A stretch of 64,000 nt of DNA. Source: Polaribacter pectinis (lineage in GTDB: Bacteria; Bacteroidota; Bacteroidia; Flavobacteriales; Flavobacteriaceae). Positions 1 to 7,909 of the stretch are shown here, one piece after another (position 1 is the first letter of the stretch; every line of letters starts with the position of its first letter). Made by a program: the position numbers and the translations under genes. The DNA is taken from assembly GCF_014352875.1 (NCBI RefSeq), contig NZ_CP060695.1, forward strand, positions 1,023,501 to 1,087,500. Direction: 5' to 3'. The notes under the pieces were generated by a model that was not told the DNA's origin, searched no databases, and was given only the letters and a program-made list of their open reading frames with translations.

Positions 1-263
1 TAGAAATCTTGTAAGTTTTCATCTTCTATTTTGCCAATAGAAAGTTTAAAAAACTCTTTGTGTAAGCTAAATTTATCGAAATCTCTCTTTGGATATTTAA
101 ATTTTGGATCTGTTAAATATTTAGAATTAAAGAACTTCTCTTTTTCAGACTCAATATTAATTGGATTTACATAGTTTAAAAGTTCTATTTCTTTAACTAG
201 TTCATCTATCTGTTTGTCAATTTCAAAAAGATTTTTGTTTTTTACAAAAACATCATGCATCAT
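1..263 (-). CDS. DUF1704-like protein (QEGLA-motif family), 5' end only
   Basis: Only the first ~87 residues are inside the window; the gene runs off the left edge. The start is a double ATG (261-263 and 258-260). The visible N-terminus contains a helical segment (LFEIDKQIDELVKEIELL) followed by NPINIESEKEKFF and a DPKFKYP motif. As I remember it, this layout is typical of the DUF1704 family, labelled flavohemoglobin expression-modulating QEGLA motif protein in bacteria. Eukaryotic DUF1704 members include the MATCAP tyrosine carboxypeptidases, so a zinc peptidase activity is plausible, but the catalytic region lies outside the window. It is the last visible gene of the operon, 30 nt after the amidohydrolase gene. 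Confidence 0.5.
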   Translation of the reverse strand, partial: MMHDVFVKNKNLFEIDKQIDELVKEIELLNYVNPINIESEKEKFFNSKYLTDPKFKYPKRDFDKFSLHKEFFKLSIGKIEDENLQDF

Positions 264-293
264 AATTTAATTTTCTAAAAAAGTATTACAAAT

Positions 294-1124
294 TTACGAA
301 TTATGAATTGTATAAAAAGTTTCTGCATGTTTTTTTAATTCCGTTTTTAAGTATTTTTCTACGGATGAAATAACTTCTGGATACATTATTTGTGTTAATT
401 CATCACAATAAATTTTTGCTATTTCTGTAGCAAGAACCAATGTGTTTTTAAAATTTTGAGTAATGTATTTTAAGAAATAACCATTTCCTTGAAATGTATC
501 GTTAATTTTTGATGTCGATTTTATTCCATTAGGAAAAGGTGTTTTTTCTAAAATTACTCGCCAAGATTCAATCTCATTTCCAAAACGATTATTGTCTACA
601 TTACTAGTTCCTAAATTCCAAGTTGGTACTTCTCTTGTCCATCTTTTCCAATTATATGAATGCATGTCATATACAATACAAACTCCAAATTTTTGTTCTA
701 ATTTAGTAATTAAAGCATGTACAACTCTGTAGAAATTAGCATGTTTTTGTAAACTTTTTTCTTTCTGATTTTTTGGTAAAGGGTTTTTCCAAAGTTGTTT
801 TCCCCATGCATCTTCATAAATTGCGGTTTCTGGTGCTCTGTTTAAATCGTATTCGAAACGAGAATCTAACCCAGCAATTATTATTGGATGAGATTTAACC
901 ATTTCTTTAGTTTCTGGATCTTCTTCAAACCAACGTTCGTATGCAGTATGCAAACAATTATTCCATAATTCTTTTCTAAATTGAGAACCATCATGTACTG
1001 CACCACAAGCATAATACACGTATTCTTCAATTTTTATAGTAAAAGAATAATCACTAGAAACTGCTTCAAAAGTTTCTTCATTTTGAATCTTTTTAATGAT
1101 TTCTTCAACAGATAACTTTAACAT
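294..1124 (-). CDS. N-formylglutamate amidohydrolase family protein
   Basis: 276 residues. The family (FGase/HutG-like) are zinc-dependent amidohydrolases that cleave N-formyl or N-acyl amino acids. Visible signatures are GAVHDGSQFR (41-50), DSRFEYDLNR (87-96) and YDMHSYNW (152-159), followed by a C-terminal block NDTFQGNGYF and ATEIAKIYCDE that should carry a conserved acidic residue. No signal peptide, so it is cytoplasmic. The start lies 2 nt after the stop of the TerB-like gene, so translation is probably coupled. No histidine-degradation gene is near, so formylglutamate is unlikely to be the real substrate; the ATP-grasp neighbour suggests an acyl-amino-acid or peptide product. The family call is firm, the substrate unknown. 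Confidence 0.85.
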   Translation of the reverse strand: MLKLSVEEIIKKIQNEETFEAVSSDYSFTIKIEEYVYYACGAVHDGSQFRKELWNNCLHTAYERWFEEDPETKEMVKSHPIIIAGLDSRFEYDLNRAPETAIYEDAWGKQLWKNPLPKNQKEKSLQKHANFYRVVHALITKLEQKFGVCIVYDMHSYNWKRWTREVPTWNLGTSNVDNNRFGNEIESWRVILEKTPFPNGIKSTSKINDTFQGNGYFLKYITQNFKNTLVLATEIAKIYCDELTQIMYPEVISSVEKYLKTELKKHAETFYTIHNS

Positions 1125-1126
1125 AG

Positions 1127-1453
1127 CTAGCCAATTATTTTCTTTAAAATTTTATAAACTTTTTTTTCTAAAAAATCTACAGAACCATCAGCAAAAAAAA
1201 CGTTCTTAACATCTCTTAATAATTGTTCTTTTTCGTTTTCAGAAAAATCATTATCAGAAACATATTGCTGAATTTTATTTAAATTTATTTCATCAGAATC
1301 TACCACAACTTCTGTGTGAATTCTATGAAATGTTTTTTCATCTACTTTAGAACGTATAAATCTTTGCTCTTCTATATCTTCTATATGATTGCAATGTGCT
1401 GCATATAAGAGCACATAAGCTTCAAATTCTTTTTTAGTCCAATCTAAATTCAT
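1127..1453 (-). CDS. Small acidic all-helical protein, TerB-like
   Basis: 108 residues, predicted soluble and helical. The C-terminal part reads VKNVFFADGSVDFLEKKVYKILKK split around an ADGSVD turn, which resembles the helix-acidic-turn-helix repeat of TerB/DjlA-like domains (F..ADG.id..E). No enzyme motif is visible. It sits between a rhodanese gene (3 nt gap) and the formylglutamate-amidohydrolase-like gene (2 nt gap), so it is almost certainly cotranscribed and may be a scaffold or metal-binding partner of those enzymes. The family assignment is weak; the reading frame itself is well supported by the tight operon packing. Confidence 0.6.
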   Translation of the reverse strand: MNLDWTKKEFEAYVLLYAAHCNHIEDIEEQRFIRSKVDEKTFHRIHTEVVVDSDEINLNKIQQYVSDNDFSENEKEQLLRDVKNVFFADGSVDFLEKKVYKILKKIIG

Positions 1454-1456
1454 GTC

Positions 1457-2290
1457 TTATAATTCTATTGGTAAATTGTTACTACTACCCCATTCTGTCC
1501 AAGAACCATCATAAACTGCATAGTTTTTTAGGCCTGATAATTCTGCACCAAATGCTAAAATTGATGCTGTAATTCCTGATCCACATGAGAAAATAATTTG
1601 TTTTTTATCTTTATGTTTACTGAAAATTTTTTCTAATTCGTCTTTAGATTTCATTTTCCCTTTTTCTTGAATGTCTCCAAAAGGTAAACTTAAAGAATTA
1701 GGAATGTGACCACTTTTTACATCGTTTCTTGGTTCTGGTTCTGTACCATAAAAACGACCTTTTGAGCGTGCATCTAGAATTGAAATTTTATCATCTTTAA
1801 TTGCTCGTAAAACATCTTTGGTAAAAGTGATTTTTTGAGATTGATAATTTACTTTAAAATTACCTTTTTTATATTGATTTTTTTTAGGTGTTTCTATTGG
1901 TAAATTATTTTTAATCCATTCTGGTAAGCCTCCGTTTAAAACTGAAACATTTGTAAATCCCATTAGTTTAAAATTCCACCAAACTCTTGGTGAAGAATAG
2001 ATTCCTAAATCATCATAACAAACAATAATAGAATCATTGTTAACACCTAATTCTTGTGCTTTTTCTTGAAATTCTTCTGAAGATAAAATAGTGTTTGGAA
2101 ATTGTGCTTTTTTATCAGAAAAAGTGTTTTTTATATCAAAAAAAACAGCCCCTTTAATTTGTTTTTTATCATTATAAATTGATGATTTATCTGTAACTTT
2201 TGGAATAGTACAATCTAAAACAATTAAGTTCTTATTGTCTAAATTATCATTTAGCCAATCTACAGAAACTAAAGGATTGTGTATTTTCAT
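1457..2290 (-). CDS. Sulfurtransferase, two rhodanese domains (thiosulfate / 3-mercaptopyruvate type)
   Basis: 277 residues, the usual length of the two-domain TST/MST family. The N-terminal rhodanese domain (about 1-135) is the non-catalytic type, with the VCYDDLGIYSSPRVWW block; the C-terminal domain (about 155-277) has the active loop CGSGIT starting at Cys236, plus the DARSKGRFYG and SGHIPNS motifs. The CGSG[IV]TA loop is typical of 3-mercaptopyruvate sulfurtransferases, but substrate choice cannot be decided by motif. It would move sulfane sulfur to cyanide or thiols in the cytoplasm. It lies 2 nt after the ATP-grasp gene, pointing to sulfur or thiol chemistry as part of the operon's job. 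Confidence 0.88.
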   Translation of the reverse strand: MKIHNPLVSVDWLNDNLDNKNLIVLDCTIPKVTDKSSIYNDKKQIKGAVFFDIKNTFSDKKAQFPNTILSSEEFQEKAQELGVNNDSIIVCYDDLGIYSSPRVWWNFKLMGFTNVSVLNGGLPEWIKNNLPIETPKKNQYKKGNFKVNYQSQKITFTKDVLRAIKDDKISILDARSKGRFYGTEPEPRNDVKSGHIPNSLSLPFGDIQEKGKMKSKDELEKIFSKHKDKKQIIFSCGSGITASILAFGAELSGLKNYAVYDGSWTEWGSSNNLPIEL

Positions 2291-2292
2291 TT

Positions 2293-3327
2293 TTAAGCTT
2301 CGTCTACTAACTTTTTTAAACTAGATTTACGTCTAAATGCAGCTTCTTTCTCAAGAACTTTACTTTCCATAAAATTAACTACCTTCTCTTGAATTCTTGT
2401 TTTATATACTTTATTCATGTAGGTAATTCCTCCAGGAGACATTACATTTACTTCTACTAATTTTCCTCCAATTACATCAATACCAACAAAATAGAGTCCA
2501 TCTTTTACTAATTTTGGACCAATTCTATCACATAATTTTTTTTCTTCAGTAGTTAATTTGTGCTTTGCTATAGTTCCACCAGCAGAAACATTAGATCTGT
2601 GGTCTTTATCTCCAGGTATTCTACGCATTGCGCCTATTGGAATTCCATTTAAAATTAAAACACGAACATCTCCTTGGTCTGCTCCTTCTATATATTCTTG
2701 AAGAATTACATAATCTGAACCTCCATCTCCTTTATTAATATAAAAATCTAGCAAAGAATTAATATTTCCCATGGCTGATTTTTCAATTAAAATAACTCCA
2801 GATCCACCAAAACCATTTAAAGGTTTTAAAATCATCTTATCAGAATTAGATTCTTCAATCATTTTAATTAAATAATCTTTATTTTTTGATACATGAGTTA
2901 CAGGAATAATTTCATTATTTGGGTCTTCGAAAACAGCTGTATATAATTTATTATTTGCTTCTCTCATTCCTTGCACAGAATTGATAATGAAAACATCATC
3001 TTTAACAGAGTCTAGAAAGTTTAACATTAACGGATCTAAAGGTGGTTCTGCACGCATAAAAATAACATCGAAACCAGCCAAAGGAAGCATCTCTTCTCTA
3101 GTGGTAGTTTTATTGTAAAACGTTTTTATGTTACTAGGTATTTTTTCTACTCTATTTAAAATGGTACAGAAAGCATTTGTAACACTATTTCTAATTGTTA
3201 AATTAGAAGGTGTACAAATTGCAACTCCATGCCCACGTTTTACACATTCGTGAATTAAAGTTAAAGACGTATCATTTTCTGGAGATTTTATGTTTTCCCA
3301 TGGATACATTAAGAAACAAACATTCAT
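2293..3327 (-). CDS. ATP-grasp ligase, glutathione synthase (GshB)-like
   Basis: 344 residues. The C-terminal half is a complete prokaryotic glutathione-synthase-type ATP-grasp domain: glycine-rich loop LNGFGGSGV (170-178), ILQEYIEG (208-215), the GDVRVLIL strand with Asp220 and Arg222, RSNVSAGG (244-251), and the Mg-binding end VEVNVMSPGG with Glu292 and Asn294. Such enzymes join a carboxylate to an amine through an acyl phosphate. It is first in a five-gene operon with a rhodanese, a formylglutamate-amidohydrolase-like protein and a DUF1704-like protein. No gshA is in the window, and bacillithiol genes are present, so true glutathione synthesis is doubtful; another peptide or amide product is possible. 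Confidence 0.85.
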   Translation of the reverse strand: MNVCFLMYPWENIKSPENDTSLTLIHECVKRGHGVAICTPSNLTIRNSVTNAFCTILNRVEKIPSNIKTFYNKTTTREEMLPLAGFDVIFMRAEPPLDPLMLNFLDSVKDDVFIINSVQGMREANNKLYTAVFEDPNNEIIPVTHVSKNKDYLIKMIEESNSDKMILKPLNGFGGSGVILIEKSAMGNINSLLDFYINKGDGGSDYVILQEYIEGADQGDVRVLILNGIPIGAMRRIPGDKDHRSNVSAGGTIAKHKLTTEEKKLCDRIGPKLVKDGLYFVGIDVIGGKLVEVNVMSPGGITYMNKVYKTRIQEKVVNFMESKVLEKEAAFRRKSSLKKLVDEA

Positions 3328-3364
3328 AGTTTATATTTAGTTGTTATAAATTTAAAAATAAGTA

Positions 3365-3393
3365 GTTACAAATTATTTAATGTCAATTGTAAC
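3365..3393. promoter_or_regulatory. Dyad GTTACAA-N15-TTGTAAC
   Basis: Perfect 7-bp arms, GTTACAA at 3365-3371 and TTGTAAC at 3387-3393, in the 79-bp gap between the symporter stop (3407) and the start of the ATP-grasp operon (3327), both on the minus strand. It could be an operator for the operon or a weak hairpin ending the symporter transcript; there is no clear T-run. Confidence 0.3.
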
Positions 3394-3406
3394 CGCAGAC
3401 AAACAA

Positions 3407-4735
3407 TTATTTTACTCTATCATAATTATCATCCCAATCTTTAGCTTTAGGATTATCGTGTAATTTACCTAAAGATTTAGCAACCAACATAGATACAGTA
3501 GCATCTCCAGTTACATTTACTGTAGTTCTACACATATCTAAAGGCCTATCTACTGCAAAAATAAGTGCCAAACCAATTGGTAATAATTCTTCTGGAAAAC
3601 CAATAGACTCCAATACGATTACTAGCATTACCATTCCTGCACTTGGCACAGCAGCAGAACCTATAGAAGCTAATAAAGCTGTTAAAACAATAACTAATTG
3701 ATTAGAAAATGTTAAACCTTCTGGCCAAATTACTTGCATGATAAAAACGGCTGCAATTCCTTGATATAGACTTGTTCCATCCATATTTATGGTTGCTCCA
3801 ACTGGTAAAACGAAACCAGAAACTTCTTTATCTACACCCAAATGCTCTTCTACTCTTTCCATTGTTACTGGTAAAGTTGCTGCACTCGAACTTGTAGAAA
3901 ATGCTAATAATTGTGCGGGACTTATTTGTTTTAAAAACCACATTGGCGATTTTTTAGTGTAAACACTTACTAAAATTAGGTAGAAACCAATCATTAAAAT
4001 TAAACCTCCAACTACACACATTGCATAAACTAATAACTTTAAAAGAATTTCTGTATCATCAAAGGCTATTATAACGTTTGCTAATAAAGCAAAAACTGCA
4101 TATGGCGCAAAAAGCATGATTAAATCTACCATTTTCATGACCATTTCATTTAAAGAATCAAAGAAATCCATTAAAGGTTTGGCTTTTTTTTCTGGAATTA
4201 ATAATAAAGAAATTCCTACAAACATTGCAAAAAAGATAATCTGCAACATACTTGCATCTACAAAAGATTGAAAAATATTACTAGGAAAAATATCAACTAA
4301 AGCTTGTAATGGGCCAGCATCTTTTTGAGCAGACGCTTTTACTAACTTATCTGTAACTCCTAAATCTGTTTCATACTTGGCTTTAATTTTTTCTATAGTG
4401 TCAGGAGACATTCCCACTCCAGGCTTAACTATATTAACAATTCCTAAACCAATTATAATGGCAATTAAAGTTGTTCCTATATAAATAGAAATTGTTCTTA
4501 ATCCCATTTTCTTAATTTTAGAAATATCTTTTAAATCTGATATCCCTTTAATTAATGAAGCTAAAATTAACGGAACTGCAATCAATTTTAATAAATTTAT
4601 AAAAATGGTTCCAAAAGGTTTTATCCAATCTGTAACAAAGCCTTTACCACCGTCTACGGTATTCATTATAAAACCAAATACGATACCAAGTACCATTCCT
4701 ATTAAAATTTTCCAGTGTAATGCTAATTTTTTCAT
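3407..4735 (-). CDS. Dicarboxylate/amino acid:cation symporter (GltP/DctA family)
   Basis: 442 residues, integral membrane protein of the DAACS family, importing glutamate/aspartate or C4-dicarboxylates with Na+ or H+. Diagnostic motifs are the serine-rich re-entrant loop STSSSAATLP (280-289), NMDGTSLY (317-324) and the substrate-binding helix DRPLDMCRTTVNVTGD (396-411). The Arg in DMCRTT at the substrate carboxylate site is often seen in amino-acid-selective members, which slightly favours glutamate/aspartate. The translation starts MKKLALHWKILIGMVLG, with the first membrane helix immediately after. Single-gene unit: the upstream neighbour DUF937 gene is divergent and the next gene downstream starts after a 79-bp gap. 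Confidence 0.92.
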   Translation of the reverse strand: MKKLALHWKILIGMVLGIVFGFIMNTVDGGKGFVTDWIKPFGTIFINLLKLIAVPLILASLIKGISDLKDISKIKKMGLRTISIYIGTTLIAIIIGLGIVNIVKPGVGMSPDTIEKIKAKYETDLGVTDKLVKASAQKDAGPLQALVDIFPSNIFQSFVDASMLQIIFFAMFVGISLLLIPEKKAKPLMDFFDSLNEMVMKMVDLIMLFAPYAVFALLANVIIAFDDTEILLKLLVYAMCVVGGLILMIGFYLILVSVYTKKSPMWFLKQISPAQLLAFSTSSSAATLPVTMERVEEHLGVDKEVSGFVLPVGATINMDGTSLYQGIAAVFIMQVIWPEGLTFSNQLVIVLTALLASIGSAAVPSAGMVMLVIVLESIGFPEELLPIGLALIFAVDRPLDMCRTTVNVTGDATVSMLVAKSLGKLHDNPKAKDWDDNYDRVK

Positions 4736-4858
4736 TAAAAAGTTTATGATTGTTTAGAATCTGAAAGATAAAAAATTATTTAAAAAATGAAGTGACTTTA
4801 TTTGTATATTGTGTCATATTTTTAGAAAACATTCATATTAATTATTAAAAACATAAAA

Positions 4859-5497
4859 ATGGCAGGTATTTTAGACTTATTAAACAGTGATTTAGGAAAA
4901 CAAATAGTTTCTGGTGTAGCAGGTTCTACAGGAAACGATTCAAACAAAACAAATAGTGTTTTAACAATGGCTTTGCCAGTTTTAATGAAAGCTATGGAAA
5001 GAAATGCTGCAACTCCTGAAGGAGCGCAAGGTTTGCTAGGTGCATTATCTGGAAAACATGATGGTAGTATTTTGGATAACCTTGGAGGTTTATTTGGTGG
5101 TGGAGTTGATGATAGTGTAAAACAAGATGGAGAAAACATTTTAGGACATATTTTAGGTTCTAAAAAACAAGGAGTAGAACAAGTTATTAGTCAGAAATCT
5201 GGTTTAGATGCTGGTTCTGTTGCAAACATTTTAAAAGTTGCTGCGCCAATTTTAATGGGAGTTTTGGGAAAACAAAAGAAAGAGCAAAACGTTAGTGATA
5301 CTTCAGGATTAGGAGGTTTATTAGGAGGAATGCTAGGTGGAAATGACACTAAAAACGAACAAAGCTTTTTAGAGAAAATATTAGATGCAGATGGAGATGG
5401 AAGTATTGTAGATGATGTTGCTGGAATGGTTTTAGGTGGAAGTGACAAAAAATCTGGTGGACTTGGTGGTTTATTAGGTGGACTTTTTGGAAAATAA
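4859..5497 (+). CDS. DUF937 domain protein, glycine-rich
   Basis: 212 residues of the DUF937 family, whose function is not established. Two helical domains (about 1-70 and 85-140) containing VLTMALPVLMKAM and VLKVAAPILMGVLGK are joined by GLFGGG and GLGGLLGG glycine-rich linkers that also end the protein. Residues 176-186 (DADGDGSIVDD) look like a calcium-binding loop of the EF-hand/dockerin kind. No signal peptide. The gene is divergent from the symporter and ends in a strong bidirectional terminator at 5521. Family assignment is good, function unknown. Confidence 0.82.
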   Translation: MAGILDLLNSDLGKQIVSGVAGSTGNDSNKTNSVLTMALPVLMKAMERNAATPEGAQGLLGALSGKHDGSILDNLGGLFGGGVDDSVKQDGENILGHILGSKKQGVEQVISQKSGLDAGSVANILKVAAPILMGVLGKQKKEQNVSDTSGLGGLLGGMLGGNDTKNEQSFLEKILDADGDGSIVDDVAGMVLGGSDKKSGGLGGLLGGLFGK

Positions 5498-5520
5498 GAT
5501 TTACTTATTATAAAATAGAA

Positions 5521-5549
5521 AAAGCTCAAACTTATACAGTTTGAGCTTT
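5521..5549. terminator. Bidirectional intrinsic terminator
   Basis: 11-bp perfect stem AAAGCTCAAAC / GTTTGAGCTTT with a 7-nt loop, T-run on the plus side and A-run on the other. It lies between the convergent DUF937 gene (ends 5497, +) and bshA (ends 5576, -), serving both. Confidence 0.9.
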
Positions 5550-5575
5550 TTTGTATTTAAAATATATTAATTATT

Positions 5576-6709
5576 TTATACTTTACTTTTAAAGCAAGAC
5601 TTATAAATATCTTCATAAACAGGAAGAATATTTTCTAAAGAGAATTGTTTTGTATGCTTTTTAGCATTCTGCTTGAATTTTTCTAAAATTGCATCATCTT
5701 TTAAAATTGAAATTGCATTTTTGGCCATGTCATTAACATCGCCTAAATTACTTAGATAACCTGTTTCACCTTGAATATTTACTTCTGGTAAACCACCAGT
5801 ATTTGTAGAAATAACTGCTGTTCCTGCAGCCATAGCTTCTAAAGCTGCTAAACCAAAACTCTCTGTTTGAGAAGGTAGAAGAAAAATATCTGTATAGCAT
5901 AAAATTTTTGCAACTTCTGTACTATTTCCTAAAAAGAAAACATCATCTGATATTTTTAATTCTTTGGCTAACTTTTTAGCTTTTATTTTTTCTGGACCTT
6001 CACCAATCATTAATAATTTAGACGGAATTTCTTTTTTTACTTCAGCAAAAATTCTAATTACATCTTCTACCCTTTTTACAGGTCTAAAATTACTAATGTG
6101 AGTTAAAATTCTCTCATTTGGTTTTGCCAATGCATTTCTCTTACATTCTTCTTGATGCGCATTGTCGTATTTTTCTGTATCAATAAAATTATAAACGACT
6201 TCAATATTTTTAGTGATATTGAATAGTTTATTCGTTGTTTCCTTCAAATTATTTGAAACTGCTGTCACAACATCAGAATTATTAATGCTAAATTCTACAG
6301 CTGTTTTATAGGTTGGATGACTACCTACCAAAGTAATATCTGTTCCGTGTAAAGTAGTTACAACTCTAACATCCAATCCTTTTTCTTTCAGCATTTGTTT
6401 TGCCATAAAAGCAGCATACGCATGTGGAATTGCATAATGTACATGTAAAACTTCCAATTCGTATTTTCTAACAACTTCTACCATTTTACTCGATAAAGCT
6501 AATTCGTAAGGTTGGTATTCGAATAGTGGATATTCTTCAATTACAACTTGATGAAAATGCAATTTATGAGAAAGAAAATCTAAACGAACTGGCTGATTAT
6601 AAGTAATAAAATGAACCTCATGTCCTTTATTCGCCAGAGCTTTTCCTAATTCTGTAGCTACTACTCCACTTCCACCAAATGTTGGGTAACAAACAATCCC
6701 TATTTTCAT
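5576..6709 (-). CDS. bshA: N-acetyl-alpha-D-glucosaminyl L-malate synthase BshA
   Basis: 377 residues, a GT4 (GT-B fold) glycosyltransferase that joins UDP-GlcNAc to L-malate in the first step of bacillithiol synthesis. The N-terminus MKIGIVCYPTFGGSGVVATE is the BshA signature, followed by HYAIPHA, the GTDITLVGSHPTY block and the C-terminal nucleotide-sugar motif ESFGLAALEAMAAG with the EX7E pair. Length fits the family. bshB1 for the second step is present 52 kb away (58552-59268); no bshC is in the window. Monocistronic by context: terminators lie on both sides (6791 and 5521). Confidence 0.95.
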   Translation of the reverse strand: MKIGIVCYPTFGGSGVVATELGKALANKGHEVHFITYNQPVRLDFLSHKLHFHQVVIEEYPLFEYQPYELALSSKMVEVVRKYELEVLHVHYAIPHAYAAFMAKQMLKEKGLDVRVVTTLHGTDITLVGSHPTYKTAVEFSINNSDVVTAVSNNLKETTNKLFNITKNIEVVYNFIDTEKYDNAHQEECKRNALAKPNERILTHISNFRPVKRVEDVIRIFAEVKKEIPSKLLMIGEGPEKIKAKKLAKELKISDDVFFLGNSTEVAKILCYTDIFLLPSQTESFGLAALEAMAAGTAVISTNTGGLPEVNIQGETGYLSNLGDVNDMAKNAISILKDDAILEKFKQNAKKHTKQFSLENILPVYEDIYKSCFKSKV

Positions 6710-6790
6710 ATGTAATATTGAAAGATTAAAAATTTAATAGTTGTAAATATAAAGCTAATCTTACAGTTGAAATCAAAATAAAAGCAAAAA

Positions 6791-6822
6791 AAAGAGCTTT
6801 TCATTTTACTGAAAAGCTCTTT
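6791..6822 (-). terminator. Intrinsic terminator of the transketolase subunit gene
   Basis: 12-bp stem AAAGAGCTTTTC / GAAAAGCTCTTT, loop of 8, followed in minus-strand reading by a T-rich run (the A-run at 6781-6793). It lies 38 nt after the transketolase stop and upstream of bshA, separating the two units. Confidence 0.85.
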
Positions 6823-6860
6823 TAATATTTTTATTTATTTGAATCTTAATAATTCTATTT

Positions 6861-7706
6861 TTAGTAATCTCCTAAAGTTGCAGGATTTTGAGCTAAAGCA
6901 TTTTCTAACTGCTCGTCACTTGGTGCTTTACCATGCCAAGCATGTGTATGCATCATAAAATCTACACCATTCCCCATTTCTGTATGTAATAAAATACAAA
7001 CTGGCTTTCCTTTTCCTGTTAATGATTTTGCTTCTGCTAATGCTGCTAAAATAGTATCAATATCATTTCCTTTTTCTACATCTAAAACCAACCAATCAAA
7101 AGCTTCGAACTTCGCTTTTAAACTTCCCATTGGTAAAACATCGTCTGTAGCTCCATCGATTTGTTTTTCATTTAAATCGATAGTACAAATAATATTGTCT
7201 ACTTTTTTTGCAGATGCATACATAATTGCTTCCCAGTTTTGCCCTTCTTGCAATTCTCCATCTCCATGTAAAGTATAGATTAATTTATTATCTCCATTTA
7301 ACTTTTTAGCTTCTGCAGCACCTAAAGCAACAGACATTCCTTGTCCTAAAGAACCAGATGCAATTCTTACTCCTGGTAAACCTTCGTGCGTTGTTGGGTG
7401 TCCTTGTAAACGAGAATCTAACAATCTAAAAGTGTTTAATTCTTCTACAGGAAAAAAACCACTATGTGCTAAAACACTATAAAAAACTGGAGAAATATGT
7501 CCGTTTGATAAAAAGAATAAATCTTCGTTTTTACCATCCATTTTAAAGTCTGTAGAATAATCCATTACTTCTTGATAAAGACAAGTAATAAACTCTGCAC
7601 AACCTAAAGAACCTCCTGGATGCCCAGAATTTACTTTGTGTACCATTCTTAATATATCTCTACGAACTTGTTGTGTAAAATCTTGTAATTGTTGTGTTGT
7701 TGACAT
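6861..7706 (-). CDS. Transketolase, N-terminal (ThDP-binding) subunit
   Basis: 281 residues, about half of a full transketolase: only the thiamine-diphosphate pyrophosphate-binding domain is present. Motifs: SGHPGGSLGCAEF (27-39), GHPTTHEGLPGVRIASGSLG, the GDGELQEG...NEKQ metal/ThDP motif and a C-terminal HAWHGKAP. It should pair with a separate C-terminal subunit to move two-carbon units in the non-oxidative pentose phosphate pathway. In most split systems I know the partner gene follows directly; here the next gene is bshA, behind a terminator, and no C-terminal subunit is in this window. Confidence 0.9.
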   Translation of the reverse strand: MSTTQQLQDFTQQVRRDILRMVHKVNSGHPGGSLGCAEFITCLYQEVMDYSTDFKMDGKNEDLFFLSNGHISPVFYSVLAHSGFFPVEELNTFRLLDSRLQGHPTTHEGLPGVRIASGSLGQGMSVALGAAEAKKLNGDNKLIYTLHGDGELQEGQNWEAIMYASAKKVDNIICTIDLNEKQIDGATDDVLPMGSLKAKFEAFDWLVLDVEKGNDIDTILAALAEAKSLTGKGKPVCILLHTEMGNGVDFMMHTHAWHGKAPSDEQLENALAQNPATLGDY

Positions 7707-7823
7707 TTTGTGATTTTATTTTTATGCTGACAAAAATACAAAAGTGATTGAATTTGTATGGATTTTAAAAAATATTTATTGAAGTTTTATTAACAGTTTA
7801 TTTTTTATTGAGATTGAGTAAGT

Positions 7824-7900
7824 GCGTTAGGGATTGAAATGGAAATCCTTTTGCCTTTTTTAAGGCAAAAGATTGTATTGGAAAGCCCGCTCGAACGCCC
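7824..7900 (+). repeat. Structured intergenic element, copy 1 (possible flavobacterial ncRNA)
   Basis: Nested hairpin element: outer arms GCGTT (7824-7828) / AACGC (7894-7898), GGG / CCC (7830-7832 / 7886-7888), a GGATTGAAATGG block, an inner 9-bp stem TTTTGCCTT / AAGGCAAAA around a TTTT loop, and GGAAAGCCC. The order (GATTGAA, T-rich inner hairpin, GAAAGC) matches a second copy at 54521-54604. This resembles a repeated intergenic RNA-like element I recall from many flavobacterial genomes, possibly the Rfam Flavo-1 motif, but I cannot verify that. It fills most of the 203-bp gap 7707-7909, just past the 3' end of the neighbouring minus-strand gene. Confidence 0.6.
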
Positions 7901-7909
7901 AAAAAACAA

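Noticed and set aside
5191..5529. Long minus-strand frame opposite the DUF937 gene
   Set aside because: Its Pro/Ser-rich translation is the antisense of the Gly-rich coding sequence, and it overlaps the terminator.
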